The notes: generated by a model not told the origin, from the sequence alone. A stretch of DNA of 11,407 bases from an uncultured Eubacteriales bacterium (GCA_900545455.1 UQZF01000078.1:1-11407); one strand, 5' to 3'; positions 1 through 7,242 are shown, counted from the first letter of the stretch. Numbers and translations: made by a program.

Positions 1-1
1 G

Positions 2-1336
2 GTGAGCGTTGTAACATATATCGGAGCTCTCCTCATGGAAAAATGTGAGGGTGGCTTGAGAAAATTGTGCTTCGGCGTGCCGTTTGCGGTATCGCTGGGG
101 CTTCTTTTGGTGTTTAAGTACTTTAATTTTGCGGGACAGGTGTTGTCGGATGCGCTCGGCGTTTTCGGCATCGGCTTTACCCCTGCGGTTCTTAAAATTG
201 CCGCACCTATCGGAATATCCTTCTACACCTTCAAGGTCATAAGCTACATGGTTGAGGTGTATAGAGGAAAGCTTCCCGCACAGCGCAATTTTGCAAAGTA
301 CGCCGTGTATGTGAGCTTCTTCCCGCAGATAGCGTCGGGACCGATAGAGAGACCTGCGCCTTTCTTTGCGGAGCTTGAGAGGGAAAATACTTTCTCGTAT
401 GACAAGGCTTGCGATGCAGTTAAGCTCATGGCTGTGGGCTTTTTTAAGAAAATGATTGTGGCGGATCTGCTTTCGGGATATGTCACCAAGGTATTTTCAA
501 ATGTAAGTGCATACGACGGCTTTGCGCTCATGGCGGCGGCATTTCTTTTTTCGATACAGATATACTGCGATTTCGCGGGATATTCGGATATTGCCAACGG
601 TGCGGCAGGGCTTCTCGGCTATGACGGTGCGAGAAACTTCGAGTATCCGTACTTTTCATCCTCAGTTAAGGAGTTCTGGGGAAGATGGCACATCTCGCTG
701 TCGACTTGGTTTCGTGATTACATCTACATTCCGCTCGGCGGAAGCCGCGTGGGAAGCTTCAGATACGCATTAAACATCATGATAACCTTCATTGTCAGCG
801 GTCTGTGGCATGGAGCAAACTTAACCTTCATCGTGTGGGGCGCACTCCACGGTGCCGTTCAGGTGCTTGAGACATTCGCGCACAACGCGTGGGCGAAGCT
901 TCACGGGCGGAATCCGAAGGACAAGTCCTACCGCAAAAAGGGTGTGGCGCGCATTGTCGGAATTGTGCTCGTGTTTATCTTTGCGACGGTTGCATGGGTG
1001 TTCTTCGAGGCGGAAAGCGTCGGTGATGCGGTGTATGTGCTTACGAATATGTGGCACGGAATTGCCTCACCTGCAGCGTATATCAAGGGTGGTTTACAGT
1101 CGATAGGAATCAACAGTGGCATGCTGCTTCACCTCGTGCTCGTAATCGGAATGATGTTTGCGTATGATTTGGCGGCGTACATTTCCGCGGAGCGCGGAAG
1201 CTCGGTGTTCGCGGGAATAAAGAGGCTTCCGAAGGCTGTGAGGTGGATTATATACATTATTGTCGTTGACCTTATGGTGATATGGTTCATGCAGTATGGG
1301 GCGGACAGCAGTTCGTTTGTGTATTTTGAGTTCTGA
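2..1336 (+). CDS. MBOAT-family membrane O-acyltransferase (AlgI/DltB-like), 5' end cut by window
   Basis: A polytopic membrane protein of the membrane-bound O-acyltransferase family. Relatives move acyl groups, usually acetyl, across the membrane onto extracellular polysaccharide or teichoic acid. The visible 444 residues are strongly hydrophobic. They carry family hallmarks: the PIGISFYTF segment (about 69-77), SFFPQIASGPIERP (105-118), FWGRWHISLSTWFRDYIYIPLGG (225-247), and GLWHGANLTFIVWGALHG (267-284). The last contains the two histidines (H270, H283) conserved near the active site. The frame is open to the left edge and starts at a segment that in full-length relatives lies roughly 60 residues in, so the GTG at position 2 is probably internal and the true start lies upstream. 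The following gene encodes a membrane-anchored SGNH-like protein, the usual partner of such enzymes. The acceptor polymer cannot be told from sequence. The stop codon TGA lies in the first bases of the long inverted repeat that follows. Confidence 0.93.
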   Translation: MSVVTYIGALLMEKCEGGLRKLCFGVPFAVSLGLLLVFKYFNFAGQVLSDALGVFGIGFTPAVLKIAAPIGISFYTFKVISYMVEVYRGKLPAQRNFAKYAVYVSFFPQIASGPIERPAPFFAELERENTFSYDKACDAVKLMAVGFFKKMIVADLLSGYVTKVFSNVSAYDGFALMAAAFLFSIQIYCDFAGYSDIANGAAGLLGYDGARNFEYPYFSSSVKEFWGRWHISLSTWFRDYIYIPLGGSRVGSFRYALNIMITFIVSGLWHGANLTFIVWGALHGAVQVLETFAHNAWAKLHGRNPKDKSYRKKGVARIVGIVLVFIFATVAWVFFEAESVGDAVYVLTNMWHGIASPAAYIKGGLQSIGINSGMLLHLVLVIGMMFAYDLAAYISAERGSSVFAGIKRLPKAVRWIIYIIVVDLMVIWFMQYGADSSSFVYFEF

Positions 1337-1625
1337 TAACGGGAAATTAAGGCTTTGAGTGTATATGCGATTATATTCACGCATAGAGGCTCCGTTGTAC
1401 GAAGCAAGATGTTCTATGAACTCTGATGTAGGATGTATGTGAATACGCCACCGGTGTCAAAAGTACATCCGTGTACTTTGACATCTAAGACGGCATCCAT
1501 GCCGCCTTTGGCTTGGTTGTGTACAGAGTTGCAAGAACATCTGGGCTTCTACCAAAGTCGCATTATGCGTGAATATAATCTGCATATACACCGTAAAGTT
1601 TTGAATTAATTTTAAAGGTTATCAG
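1333..1625. repeat. Long imperfect inverted repeat filling the intergenic gap (MITE-like element or structured RNA)
   Basis: This stretch has no convincing gene, but its two ends pair over about 90-100 bases each. From the outside in, the pairs are: CTGATAAC (1333-1340) with GTTATCAG (1618-1625); AAATTAA (1344-1350) with TTAATTT (1606-1612); GTGTATATGC (1359-1368) with GCATATACAC (1582-1591); GATTATATTCACGCATA (1369-1385) with its exact complement at 1564-1580; GAAGC (1401-1405) with GCTTC (1545-1549); AGATGTTCT (1407-1415) with AGAACATCT (1534-1542); and AACTCTG (1419-1425) with CAGAGTT (1524-1530). The core is 27 pairs with one bulged base (T1581). The middle (1426-1523) holds further small hairpins. 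There is no T-tract after the right arm, so it does not look like a simple terminator, and I see no clear target-site duplication. It may be a MITE-like palindromic element or a large structured RNA transcribed between the two acylation genes. The pairing is directly visible; its role is unknown. Confidence 0.85.
1455..1483 (+). other. Hairpin at the centre of the long inverted repeat
   Basis: TGTCAAAAGTAC (1455-1466) pairs with GTACTTTGACA (1473-1483) apart from one extra A, leaving a 6-base loop (1467-1472). It overlaps the palindrome CACCGGTG (1449-1456) and is followed by a second small inverted repeat, CGGCAT/ATGCCG (1491-1496 and 1499-1504). Together these would form the apical arms of the folded 1333-1625 element. 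Confidence 0.6.
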
Positions 1626-1705
1626 TAAGCTGGGTATGTTTGTGCAGAACGTAAAATGAGTTATTTTATAAATGGAATCTATAGTTAAGTTTGATAGGGA
1701 TGGAT
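1626..1705 (+). other. AT-rich leader of the SGNH-like gene, no clear signal
   Basis: These 80 bases between the inverted repeat and the next start codon hold no recognisable gene or terminator. TATAAA (1667-1672) could be a -10 box but no -35 hexamer lies at a proper distance, so I call no promoter. A weak AGGG (1696-1699) sits 6 bases before the ATG at 1706 and may serve as the ribosome binding site. Confidence 0.4.
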
Positions 1706-2602
1706 ATGAGAGAGAAAAAATCAGGTTTTGTAAAGTTCATAGTAACCGTGCCGGTGTTCGTGCTTCTTGTCGGGGTGTCGCTTGGCGGTTATTTTGCGGT
1801 TCAGTATATCAGGGGCAAAAACAGTCCTTCAAGCTTCGGTCCCGAGCTGTATTATGCGCTTGACCTCGCGGAGGAAAAGACGGAATATACAAAGGTTATA
1901 ATCGGTGACAGCGTGGCGAGGCTTATCTTTTCACCTGATTATCAGGACGAGACGGACGAGGTGTGCTACCTTGCGACCAATCAGGCTATAACGGTGCTTG
2001 GAAATTACATTTTACTCAGCCGCTACCTTGAGAATAACCCGCAGACGGATGAGGTTTACTACATTGTGAGACCGCAGAGCCTTGCAAATCCGCTGTGGTT
2101 CAACTTTTCGTTCCAGTATTTCATTGTGCCTTTCTACAATGACACTTACAAGCAGTATATAGACGACGACACAAGGGAGTACATTGAGGACAGATTCGGA
2201 AAGCTGTACGCGACGAACGATATTGTGAAGAGCTTCATTGAGAACAACGCATATTACATGGACGTGTACCTTAACAACGTGCTTGAGCAGCAGCTCGAGG
2301 TTCGCGATGAGAAGCATTTGAGCGACCTCACGATAAAGTATCTCCCGAAGATTAAGGAGCTCTGTGACAGCTACGGCGTTAAGCTGAAGGTGCTTGCCGC
2401 ACCGCTCCCTGACACGGAGGACAACCACGACTGGGCGGAGTTCTCGCAGCAGATTGCGGATAACGGCTTGTCAGATTTGCTTGGAGATTATATTGACGGA
2501 ATAGATTACTATCCTGAGAGCGCGTTCGGTGACGAGGCGCATTTTACGGGAGAGTATCTTGAGGAGAACAGGGCGGAGATAATAAATAACTTATTCAATT
2601 AA
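1706..2602 (+). CDS. Membrane-anchored SGNH-like protein, probable partner of the MBOAT acyltransferase
   Basis: A 298-residue protein. A short basic N-terminus (MREKKSGFVK) is followed by one hydrophobic segment (about 9-31), so it is probably held in the membrane with its main domain outside. The domain has SGNH-like features: GDSVAR near the N-terminus (candidate Ser 69) and DEAH near the C-terminus (D276, H279), matching the Ser and Asp-x-x-His blocks of that fold. MBOAT acyltransferases for exopolysaccharide or wall polymers are commonly followed by such AlgJ/AlgX-like or DHHW-like proteins, which complete acetyl transfer to the polymer. The pairing with the upstream MBOAT gene supports this role; direct homology is not certain and the acceptor is unknown. 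ATG 1706 was chosen because AGGG lies 6 bases upstream; ATG 1700, in the same frame, is possible. The intervening inverted repeat separates it from its partner by about 370 bp. Confidence 0.75.
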   Translation: MREKKSGFVKFIVTVPVFVLLVGVSLGGYFAVQYIRGKNSPSSFGPELYYALDLAEEKTEYTKVIIGDSVARLIFSPDYQDETDEVCYLATNQAITVLGNYILLSRYLENNPQTDEVYYIVRPQSLANPLWFNFSFQYFIVPFYNDTYKQYIDDDTREYIEDRFGKLYATNDIVKSFIENNAYYMDVYLNNVLEQQLEVRDEKHLSDLTIKYLPKIKELCDSYGVKLKVLAAPLPDTEDNHDWAEFSQQIADNGLSDLLGDYIDGIDYYPESAFGDEAHFTGEYLEENRAEIINNLFN

Positions 2603-2619
2603 GCTAAATTAGCTAAATT
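2602..2619 (+). repeat. Tandem 9-bp repeat AGCTAAATT x2, possible operator
   Basis: Two exact head-to-tail copies of AGCTAAATT (2602-2610, 2611-2619) start in the last base of the preceding stop codon. The junction forms an 8-bp palindrome, TTAGCTAA (2609-2616), 6 bases upstream of the predicted -35 box. LacI-family operators are short palindromes near promoters, and a LacI-type gene lies in the operon, so this is a candidate site. The repeat is visible; the operator role is a guess. Confidence 0.35.
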
Positions 2620-2622
2620 TAA

Positions 2623-2651
2623 TTTACCGATTAACTTAAATATAATATAAT
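2623..2651 (+). promoter_or_regulatory. Predicted sigma-A promoter of the mannan operon
   Basis: TTTACC (2623-2628) is separated by 17 bp from a perfect TATAAT (2646-2651), giving an expected transcription start near 2658. A second, overlapping TATAAT (2641-2646) would give a start near 2653. The surroundings are AT-rich. This is the only clear promoter-like region ahead of the seven closely spaced genes that follow, so it probably drives the whole operon. Confidence 0.7.
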
Positions 2652-2696
2652 ACCCATAACAACAGTTACATTTTGGAGGAGGTTGTTATGGGTATT
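2649..2696 (+). promoter_or_regulatory. Perfect 15-bp inverted repeat across the -10 box, RBS and start codon, followed by a T-tract
   Basis: AATACCCATAACAAC (2649-2663) is exactly complementary to GTTGTTATGGGTATT (2682-2696). The 18-base loop contains most of the Shine-Dalgarno sequence GGAGGAGG (2675-2682). The ATG of the alpha-galactosidase gene (2688-2690) lies in the right arm, and the arm runs into eight T residues (2695-2702). As RNA this has the shape of an intrinsic terminator placed over a start codon. Transcripts arriving from upstream contain both arms and could terminate or hide the start codon. Transcripts starting near 2658 lack most of the left arm and could not form the full stem. 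The structure is plain in the sequence; the regulatory reading is inference. Confidence 0.75.
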
Positions 2697-4910
2697 TTTT
2701 TTGATGAGCAGTCGCGCTCATTCAAGCTTGACACCAAGGCGAGCAGCTATGTGATTTCGGTGGTCGATGACGAGGGCTTCATTGGGCACGCGTACTATGG
2801 GGATAAGATAAGTGACACGGATGTGAGGTACCTTCTGAGGACGGACGAGACCCCGTTCGTGCCGTCAAAAAACAACAGGGAGAGGGGCTCGTTTTTTGAC
2901 GCGTTTCCGACGGAGTATCCGGGAAACAATGTGGGGGACTACCGCGAGGGAGCCATTGCGGTGCGCTGTGAGGACAACAGCCGCGCGGTGAACCTTGTGT
3001 ATGCGGGACACAGAATCTATGCGGGAAAGCCGGGAATTAAGGGACTTCCTGCGACGTTTGACAGATATGGCAACGACGGCATATACACGCTTGAAATTGA
3101 TGCGGTTGACACTTGTATCGGGCTTGCGGCGACGCTTGTCTACAGCGTTTTTCCTGAGCAGGACGTGATAACAAGAAGTGTGCGCCTCAAAAACAATTCG
3201 GACAAAAATATTTTTGTGACAAAGGTTATGTCGGCGGCACTTGATTTGCCGGACGAGGGCTATGAGCTTTTATCACTTCACGGCTCGTGGGCGCGAGAAA
3301 GAAAGATGGAGCTCAGAAGGATAGGCTACGGCAAGCAGAGCGTCGGCTCAATCAAGGGCAAATCCTCGCATCAGGAGCATCCTTTTATCGCGCTTGTGGA
3401 CAACGGACTTTCGCAGGACAGAGGTCATGTGTACGGATTCTCGTTTGTATATTCTGGAAATTTCATTGCGCAGGCTGAGAAGAACCAGTTCGACAGCATA
3501 AGGGTTCTCATGGGTATCCACCCGGATAACTTTGAGTGGAAGTTAGAGTCGGGCGAGGAGTTTTTCGCTCCCGAGGTTGTGATGACTTACTCGGCGTCGG
3601 GACTTGGAACGATGACGAGAAATCTTCATGATTTGTACAGGGAGCACCTGATAAGAAGCCCTTACAAGGATAAGAAGCGCCCGATACTCATAAACAACTG
3701 GGAGGCTACATATTTTAACTTTGACACGGATAAGCTCATAGCCATCGCGCGCGAGGCAAAGAAGAGCGGAATCGAGATGCTCGTCATGGACGACGGCTGG
3801 TTCGGACACAGAAATGACGACAGCACAAGCCTAGGTGATTGGTTTGTAAATGAGGATAAACTGAAGGGCGGTCTTAAATATCTCGTGGACGAGGTGAACA
3901 AAATCGGTCTCAAGTTCGGAATATGGTTCGAGCCTGAGATGATTTCGCCTGAGTCGAAGCTCTACGCGGAGCACCCGGACTGGGCGATCGCGATTCCGGG
4001 ACGTGAGGCGTGCCGCTCAAGAAACCAGTATGTGCTCGATTTGTCGCGACCTGAGGTTGTTGACTACTGCTACGAGGCGGTGGCAGGAATATTAAGAAGT
4101 GCGAACATTGAGTATGTGAAGTGGGACATGAACCGTGAGCACACGGACTTGCACAGCAATTACCTCCCGATTGACAGGCAGGGAGAGCTTGAGCACAGAT
4201 ATATGCTTGCCGTGTACGAGCTTCAGGAAAGACTTATGAAGGAATTTCCGAATCTTCTTTTGGAGAACTGCTCGGGCGGAGGTGCGCGTTTTGACGCGGG
4301 AATGCTCTACTACAGCCCGCAGATATGGTGCTCGGATGACACGGATGCAATCGAGAGACTCACAATTCAGGAGGGAACGGCACTCATATATCCGCTCTCG
4401 GCTATGGGAGCGCATGTGTCCGACTGCCCTAACCACACGGTCGGCAGGGTGACACCGTTTAAGACCAGAGGGGATGTGGCTCTGTGCGGAACCTTCGGTT
4501 ATGAACTCGACATCACGAAGATACCGCAGGAGGACAGGGACGCGATACCGGGACAGATAGCAGCCTACCACAAGTACAATGACCTCGTGCGAAACGGAGA
4601 TTATTACAGGCTTGCCTCCTATCAGGAGAACAACCTCTATGACTGCTACATGATTGTGGCAAAGGACAAATCCGAGGCACTTTTAACTTACGTTCAGGTA
4701 TTAAAACGTCCGAACTTTAAGAGCAGGATGGTCAAGCTTGCGGGACTTGCACCTGATAAGCTTTACAGGGTAATCTATGAGAATTCAGATGCGAACGGCG
4801 AAAATCAGGGCATTGAGCTTCACGGCGACACGCTCATGAGCGCAGGAGTAAAGATTCCTGATATGTGGGGCGATTTTAAGAGCACGCTCATATATTTTAA
4901 GGCAGAATAA
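2688..4910 (+). CDS. GH36 alpha-galactosidase, cytoplasmic
   Basis: A 740-residue glycoside hydrolase family 36 enzyme. It releases alpha-1,6-linked galactose from raffinose-type sugars or, here more likely, from imported galactomanno-oligosaccharides. It is a retaining enzyme. The predicted nucleophile is D480 in YVKWDMNREH, and the predicted acid/base is D550 in CSDDTDAIERL, 70 residues later as is usual in the family. Other family motifs are NNWEATYFNF (from about 336) and MDDGWFGHR (367-375), plus ENCSGGGARFDAGMLYYSP before the acid/base. Domain order is an N-terminal beta-sandwich (about 1-320), a catalytic barrel (about 330-640) and a C-terminal beta domain. The length is typical of the tetrameric bacterial group. 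No signal peptide is present. ATG 2688 is chosen because GGAGGAGG lies 5 bases upstream; the in-frame TTG at 2673 lies before that site. It is the first gene of the operon, and its start codon sits in the hairpin at 2649-2696. Confidence 0.95.
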   Translation: MGIFFDEQSRSFKLDTKASSYVISVVDDEGFIGHAYYGDKISDTDVRYLLRTDETPFVPSKNNRERGSFFDAFPTEYPGNNVGDYREGAIAVRCEDNSRAVNLVYAGHRIYAGKPGIKGLPATFDRYGNDGIYTLEIDAVDTCIGLAATLVYSVFPEQDVITRSVRLKNNSDKNIFVTKVMSAALDLPDEGYELLSLHGSWARERKMELRRIGYGKQSVGSIKGKSSHQEHPFIALVDNGLSQDRGHVYGFSFVYSGNFIAQAEKNQFDSIRVLMGIHPDNFEWKLESGEEFFAPEVVMTYSASGLGTMTRNLHDLYREHLIRSPYKDKKRPILINNWEATYFNFDTDKLIAIAREAKKSGIEMLVMDDGWFGHRNDDSTSLGDWFVNEDKLKGGLKYLVDEVNKIGLKFGIWFEPEMISPESKLYAEHPDWAIAIPGREACRSRNQYVLDLSRPEVVDYCYEAVAGILRSANIEYVKWDMNREHTDLHSNYLPIDRQGELEHRYMLAVYELQERLMKEFPNLLLENCSGGGARFDAGMLYYSPQIWCSDDTDAIERLTIQEGTALIYPLSAMGAHVSDCPNHTVGRVTPFKTRGDVALCGTFGYELDITKIPQEDRDAIPGQIAAYHKYNDLVRNGDYYRLASYQENNLYDCYMIVAKDKSEALLTYVQVLKRPNFKSRMVKLAGLAPDKLYRVIYENSDANGENQGIELHGDTLMSAGVKIPDMWGDFKSTLIYFKAE

Positions 4911-4954
4911 ACAAAAAGGATCACGTTTTACGGTTGGAGAGGAGGTGCCGCAGC

Positions 4955-5980
4955 GTGAAAAAATCAGTGCGGCTCGCAGACATAGGCGCACGGCTCGGGG
5001 TGAGCACGGTCACGGTCTCAAAGGCTCTGTCGGGGCAGAAGGGCGTCAGTGACGCGCTGCGCAAGCAGATTGTCGAGCTTGCCGACAGCATGGGTTATGT
5101 GCCGCCGTCGAAGGAGCCGAGACAGGCGAAGAACCGCAGCTACGCGCTCGGTGTGCTTGTCGGAGAGAGATACATTGATAAGTATGACTCGTTTTATCTG
5201 GAAATGTACAAGCAGATAACGGGAAGGGCAATCGCGCGGGAATGCTTTGCGGTCATGGAGCCTGTCAGCGTGGACGCGGAGAAAAATCATATAATGCCGA
5301 AGCTCGTGACGGACAACAGGGTGGACGGCATAATCGTCATGGGGCGTCTTAGCTGGAGCTATCTTGAGTTTCTCAATGAGAACTGCGCCCTTCCGGTGAT
5401 ATATCTTGACTTCTGCGACAACAAAAAGGAGGCGGACGCGGTCATATCGGACAGCTATTACGGGGCTTACAGGCTCACGAACTACCTTTTTGAGATGGGA
5501 CACAGCAAAATAGGCTATCTCGGAACCGTGCTTGCGACAGGCTCGATAACCGACAGATATATGGGGTATCTCAGAGCGATGATGGAGCACGGCTGCGAGG
5601 TAAGGCAGGAGTGGATAATCGATGACAGGGAGAAGGAGCACGGAAGCATCGACGCGGAGAATTACATAGTACTTCCTGAGGAGCTTCCGACCGCCTTTGT
5701 GTGCAACTGCGACCTTGCCGCGAGCTTTCTCATAAAGAAGCTTGAGGCGATGGGGCTTAGTGTGCCGGAGAACGTGTCGGTGGTCGGCTACGACAATTTT
5801 ATCTACCCGGGAATGTGCGACGTGGAGATAACCACCTACGAGGTTGACACGAAGGAGATGGCAAGGCGTGCGGTTCACACGCTCATCAAAAAGATTTCGG
5901 GCGAGGATTACAGGCACAGAGTGTACATTGTTGAGGGACAGCTCGTAATTAAAGACAGTGTAAGGAGGATTAAAGAATGA
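4955..5980 (+). CDS. LacI-family transcriptional regulator
   Basis: A 341-residue LacI/GalR-type DNA-binding regulator. The N-terminal helix-turn-helix is VRLADIGARLGVSTVTVSKALSG (about 5-27), followed by a hinge helix region ending in LADSMGYVPP. The rest is a periplasmic-binding-protein-like effector domain, with typical signatures such as the DSYYGAYRLTNYLFEMGHSKIGYLG stretch and VSVVGYDN. The start is taken as GTG 4955, because AGGAGG (4940-4945) ends 9 bases upstream and the protein then begins like its relatives. A TTG at 4934 in the same frame lies ahead of that site. The gene lies 44 bp after the alpha-galactosidase and its stop overlaps the epimerase start in an ATGA. It is therefore made with the enzymes it probably controls and may regulate its own operon. 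The effector is likely a manno-oligosaccharide or a breakdown product, which is inferred from context only. Confidence 0.93.
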   Translation: MKKSVRLADIGARLGVSTVTVSKALSGQKGVSDALRKQIVELADSMGYVPPSKEPRQAKNRSYALGVLVGERYIDKYDSFYLEMYKQITGRAIARECFAVMEPVSVDAEKNHIMPKLVTDNRVDGIIVMGRLSWSYLEFLNENCALPVIYLDFCDNKKEADAVISDSYYGAYRLTNYLFEMGHSKIGYLGTVLATGSITDRYMGYLRAMMEHGCEVRQEWIIDDREKEHGSIDAENYIVLPEELPTAFVCNCDLAASFLIKKLEAMGLSVPENVSVVGYDNFIYPGMCDVEITTYEVDTKEMARRAVHTLIKKISGEDYRHRVYIVEGQLVIKDSVRRIKE

Positions 5981-7242
5981 ACAGTAAAATTGTGACACCG
6001 GGTGTGAACAACATCAAGCCTGACGAGGCGTTAAAGACCATGAAGGACGAGATTACAATGGAGCTCACCATGAGAATCATACCGTTCTGGAAGAGCCTGC
6101 TCGACGACGAGGACGGCGGTTATTACGGATGGCTCTCGTATGATTTGCAGCTTGACAGAAAGGCTGAGAAGGGCTGCATTTTAAACAGCAGAATCACATG
6201 GTTTTTTGCAAACGCGTACACGCTTTTGAAGGATAAAAGTCTTTTGAAGGAGGCGGAGCACGCATACACCTTCATGAGGGACAAGTGCATCGACAGGGAG
6301 TACGGCGGAATTTTCTGGTCGGTCACACACGACGGAAAGCCTCTCGACACGACAAAGCACACCTACAATCAGGCGTTTGCGATATATGCGCTCTCATCCT
6401 ACTATGAGGCGACGGAGGATGAGGAGGCTTTGCAGCTTGCCTATGATTTGTATAATGTGATTGAGACAAAGTGCCGCGATGACGAGGGGTACCTTGAGGC
6501 GTTCACACAGGATTTCAAGCCTGCGAGCAATGAGAAGCTTTCCGAGAACGGTGTCATGGCGGGAAGAACGATGAACACGCTGCTCCATGTGTTTGAGGCG
6601 TACACGGAGCTCTACCGCGTGACGGCGGACGAGGAAGTGAAGGGCAAGCTTTTTGACATACTGAATCTTTTTGCGGACAAAATGTACAATCCCGAGAAGA
6701 AGCGCCAGGAAGTATTTTTTGACATGGATTACAACACGCTCATCGACCTTCACTCCTACGGGCACGACATCGAGACTTCATGGCTCATTGACAGGGGCAT
6801 CGAGATAATCGGAATGCAGGAGAAGCGTCAGGGCATAACGGACGGCGTATATAAAAAGCTCTATGATAAGCTCACTCCGATTACAAAAGCTCTCGCAAAG
6901 CATGTATATGAGGAGGCGTTTAACGGCAGTTCGCTTGCAAACGAGTGCGAGCGCGGCGTGGTGAACACGACGAGAGTGTGGTGGGTTCAGGCTGAGACGG
7001 TCATCGGCTTCTTAAACGCTTACGAGAAAAATCCCGAGGCGGATGAGTACAGGGATGCGGCACTCTCCGAGTGGGAGTACATTCAGTCGTATCAGATTGA
7101 CAGACGTCCGGGCTCGGAGTGGTTCTGGGCGACGAATGAGGACGGAACTCCGCAGGAGGGCAGACCTATCGTGGAGCCTTGGAAGTGTCCGTACCACAAT
7201 GGGCGCATGTGTATGGAGGTTATGAAGCGAATCAGTGATTGA
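5977..7242 (+). CDS. Cellobiose/mannobiose 2-epimerase (N-acylglucosamine 2-epimerase superfamily)
   Basis: A 421-residue (alpha/alpha)6-barrel epimerase. Enzymes of this type interconvert glucose and mannose at the reducing end of beta-1,4-linked disaccharides, here probably Man-Man to Man-Glc. Three histidines match the family catalytic pattern: H204 in NTLLHVFEAYTELY, H263 in SYGHDIETSWL, and H407 in EPWKCPYHNGRMCMEV. The 59-residue distance between the first two is that of characterised cellobiose 2-epimerases. The WFWATNEDG segment (382-390) and WKCPYHN are typical of the cellobiose subgroup rather than of N-acylglucosamine epimerases. The protein has about 20 residues more at the N-terminus than many relatives. 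The start is nevertheless supported by AAGGAGG (5962-5968) and the ATGA overlap with the regulator gene. The neighbouring GH130 gene encodes the enzyme that would consume its product. It is cytoplasmic, with no signal peptide. Confidence 0.9.
   Translation: MNSKIVTPGVNNIKPDEALKTMKDEITMELTMRIIPFWKSLLDDEDGGYYGWLSYDLQLDRKAEKGCILNSRITWFFANAYTLLKDKSLLKEAEHAYTFMRDKCIDREYGGIFWSVTHDGKPLDTTKHTYNQAFAIYALSSYYEATEDEEALQLAYDLYNVIETKCRDDEGYLEAFTQDFKPASNEKLSENGVMAGRTMNTLLHVFEAYTELYRVTADEEVKGKLFDILNLFADKMYNPEKKRQEVFFDMDYNTLIDLHSYGHDIETSWLIDRGIEIIGMQEKRQGITDGVYKKLYDKLTPITKALAKHVYEEAFNGSSLANECERGVVNTTRVWWVQAETVIGFLNAYEKNPEADEYRDAALSEWEYIQSYQIDRRPGSEWFWATNEDGTPQEGRPIVEPWKCPYHNGRMCMEVMKRISD

Noticed and set aside
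1094..1407. Minus-strand open frames over the MBOAT end and the start of the intergenic gap
   Set aside because: Both run antisense through the MBOAT coding sequence and into the inverted repeat, with no family likeness and no ribosome binding site.
1333..1625. Simple intrinsic terminator after the MBOAT gene
   Set aside because: The paired arms are far too long and the loop too large, and no T-tract follows the right arm.
1652..1672. Promoter for the SGNH-like gene (TAAAAT at 1652 or TATAAA at 1667)
   Set aside because: Neither has a -35-like hexamer at 16-18 bp, so support is too weak.
2673..2687. TTG as the start of the alpha-galactosidase
   Set aside because: It precedes and includes the GGAGGAGG ribosome binding site, which serves the ATG at 2688.
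4092..4571. 159-codon minus-strand open frame inside the alpha-galactosidase gene
   Set aside because: It is fully inside a confident GH36 coding region, has no recognisable domain, and its composition is that of an antisense shadow.
4934..4954. TTG as the start of the LacI-type regulator
   Set aside because: The sequence just after it is the AGGAGG site for the GTG at 4955, and the extra residues have no counterpart in the family.
4911..4954. Terminator or internal promoter between alpha-galactosidase and regulator
   Set aside because: No stem followed by T residues and no paired -35/-10 boxes are visible in these 44 bases.
5018..5998. 326-codon open frame on the minus strand opposite the LacI-type regulator
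   Set aside because: It lies almost exactly opposite a clear LacI-family gene, has no ribosome binding site seen, and its product is rich in His, Arg and Val without a recognisable domain. It is a by-product of codon bias.
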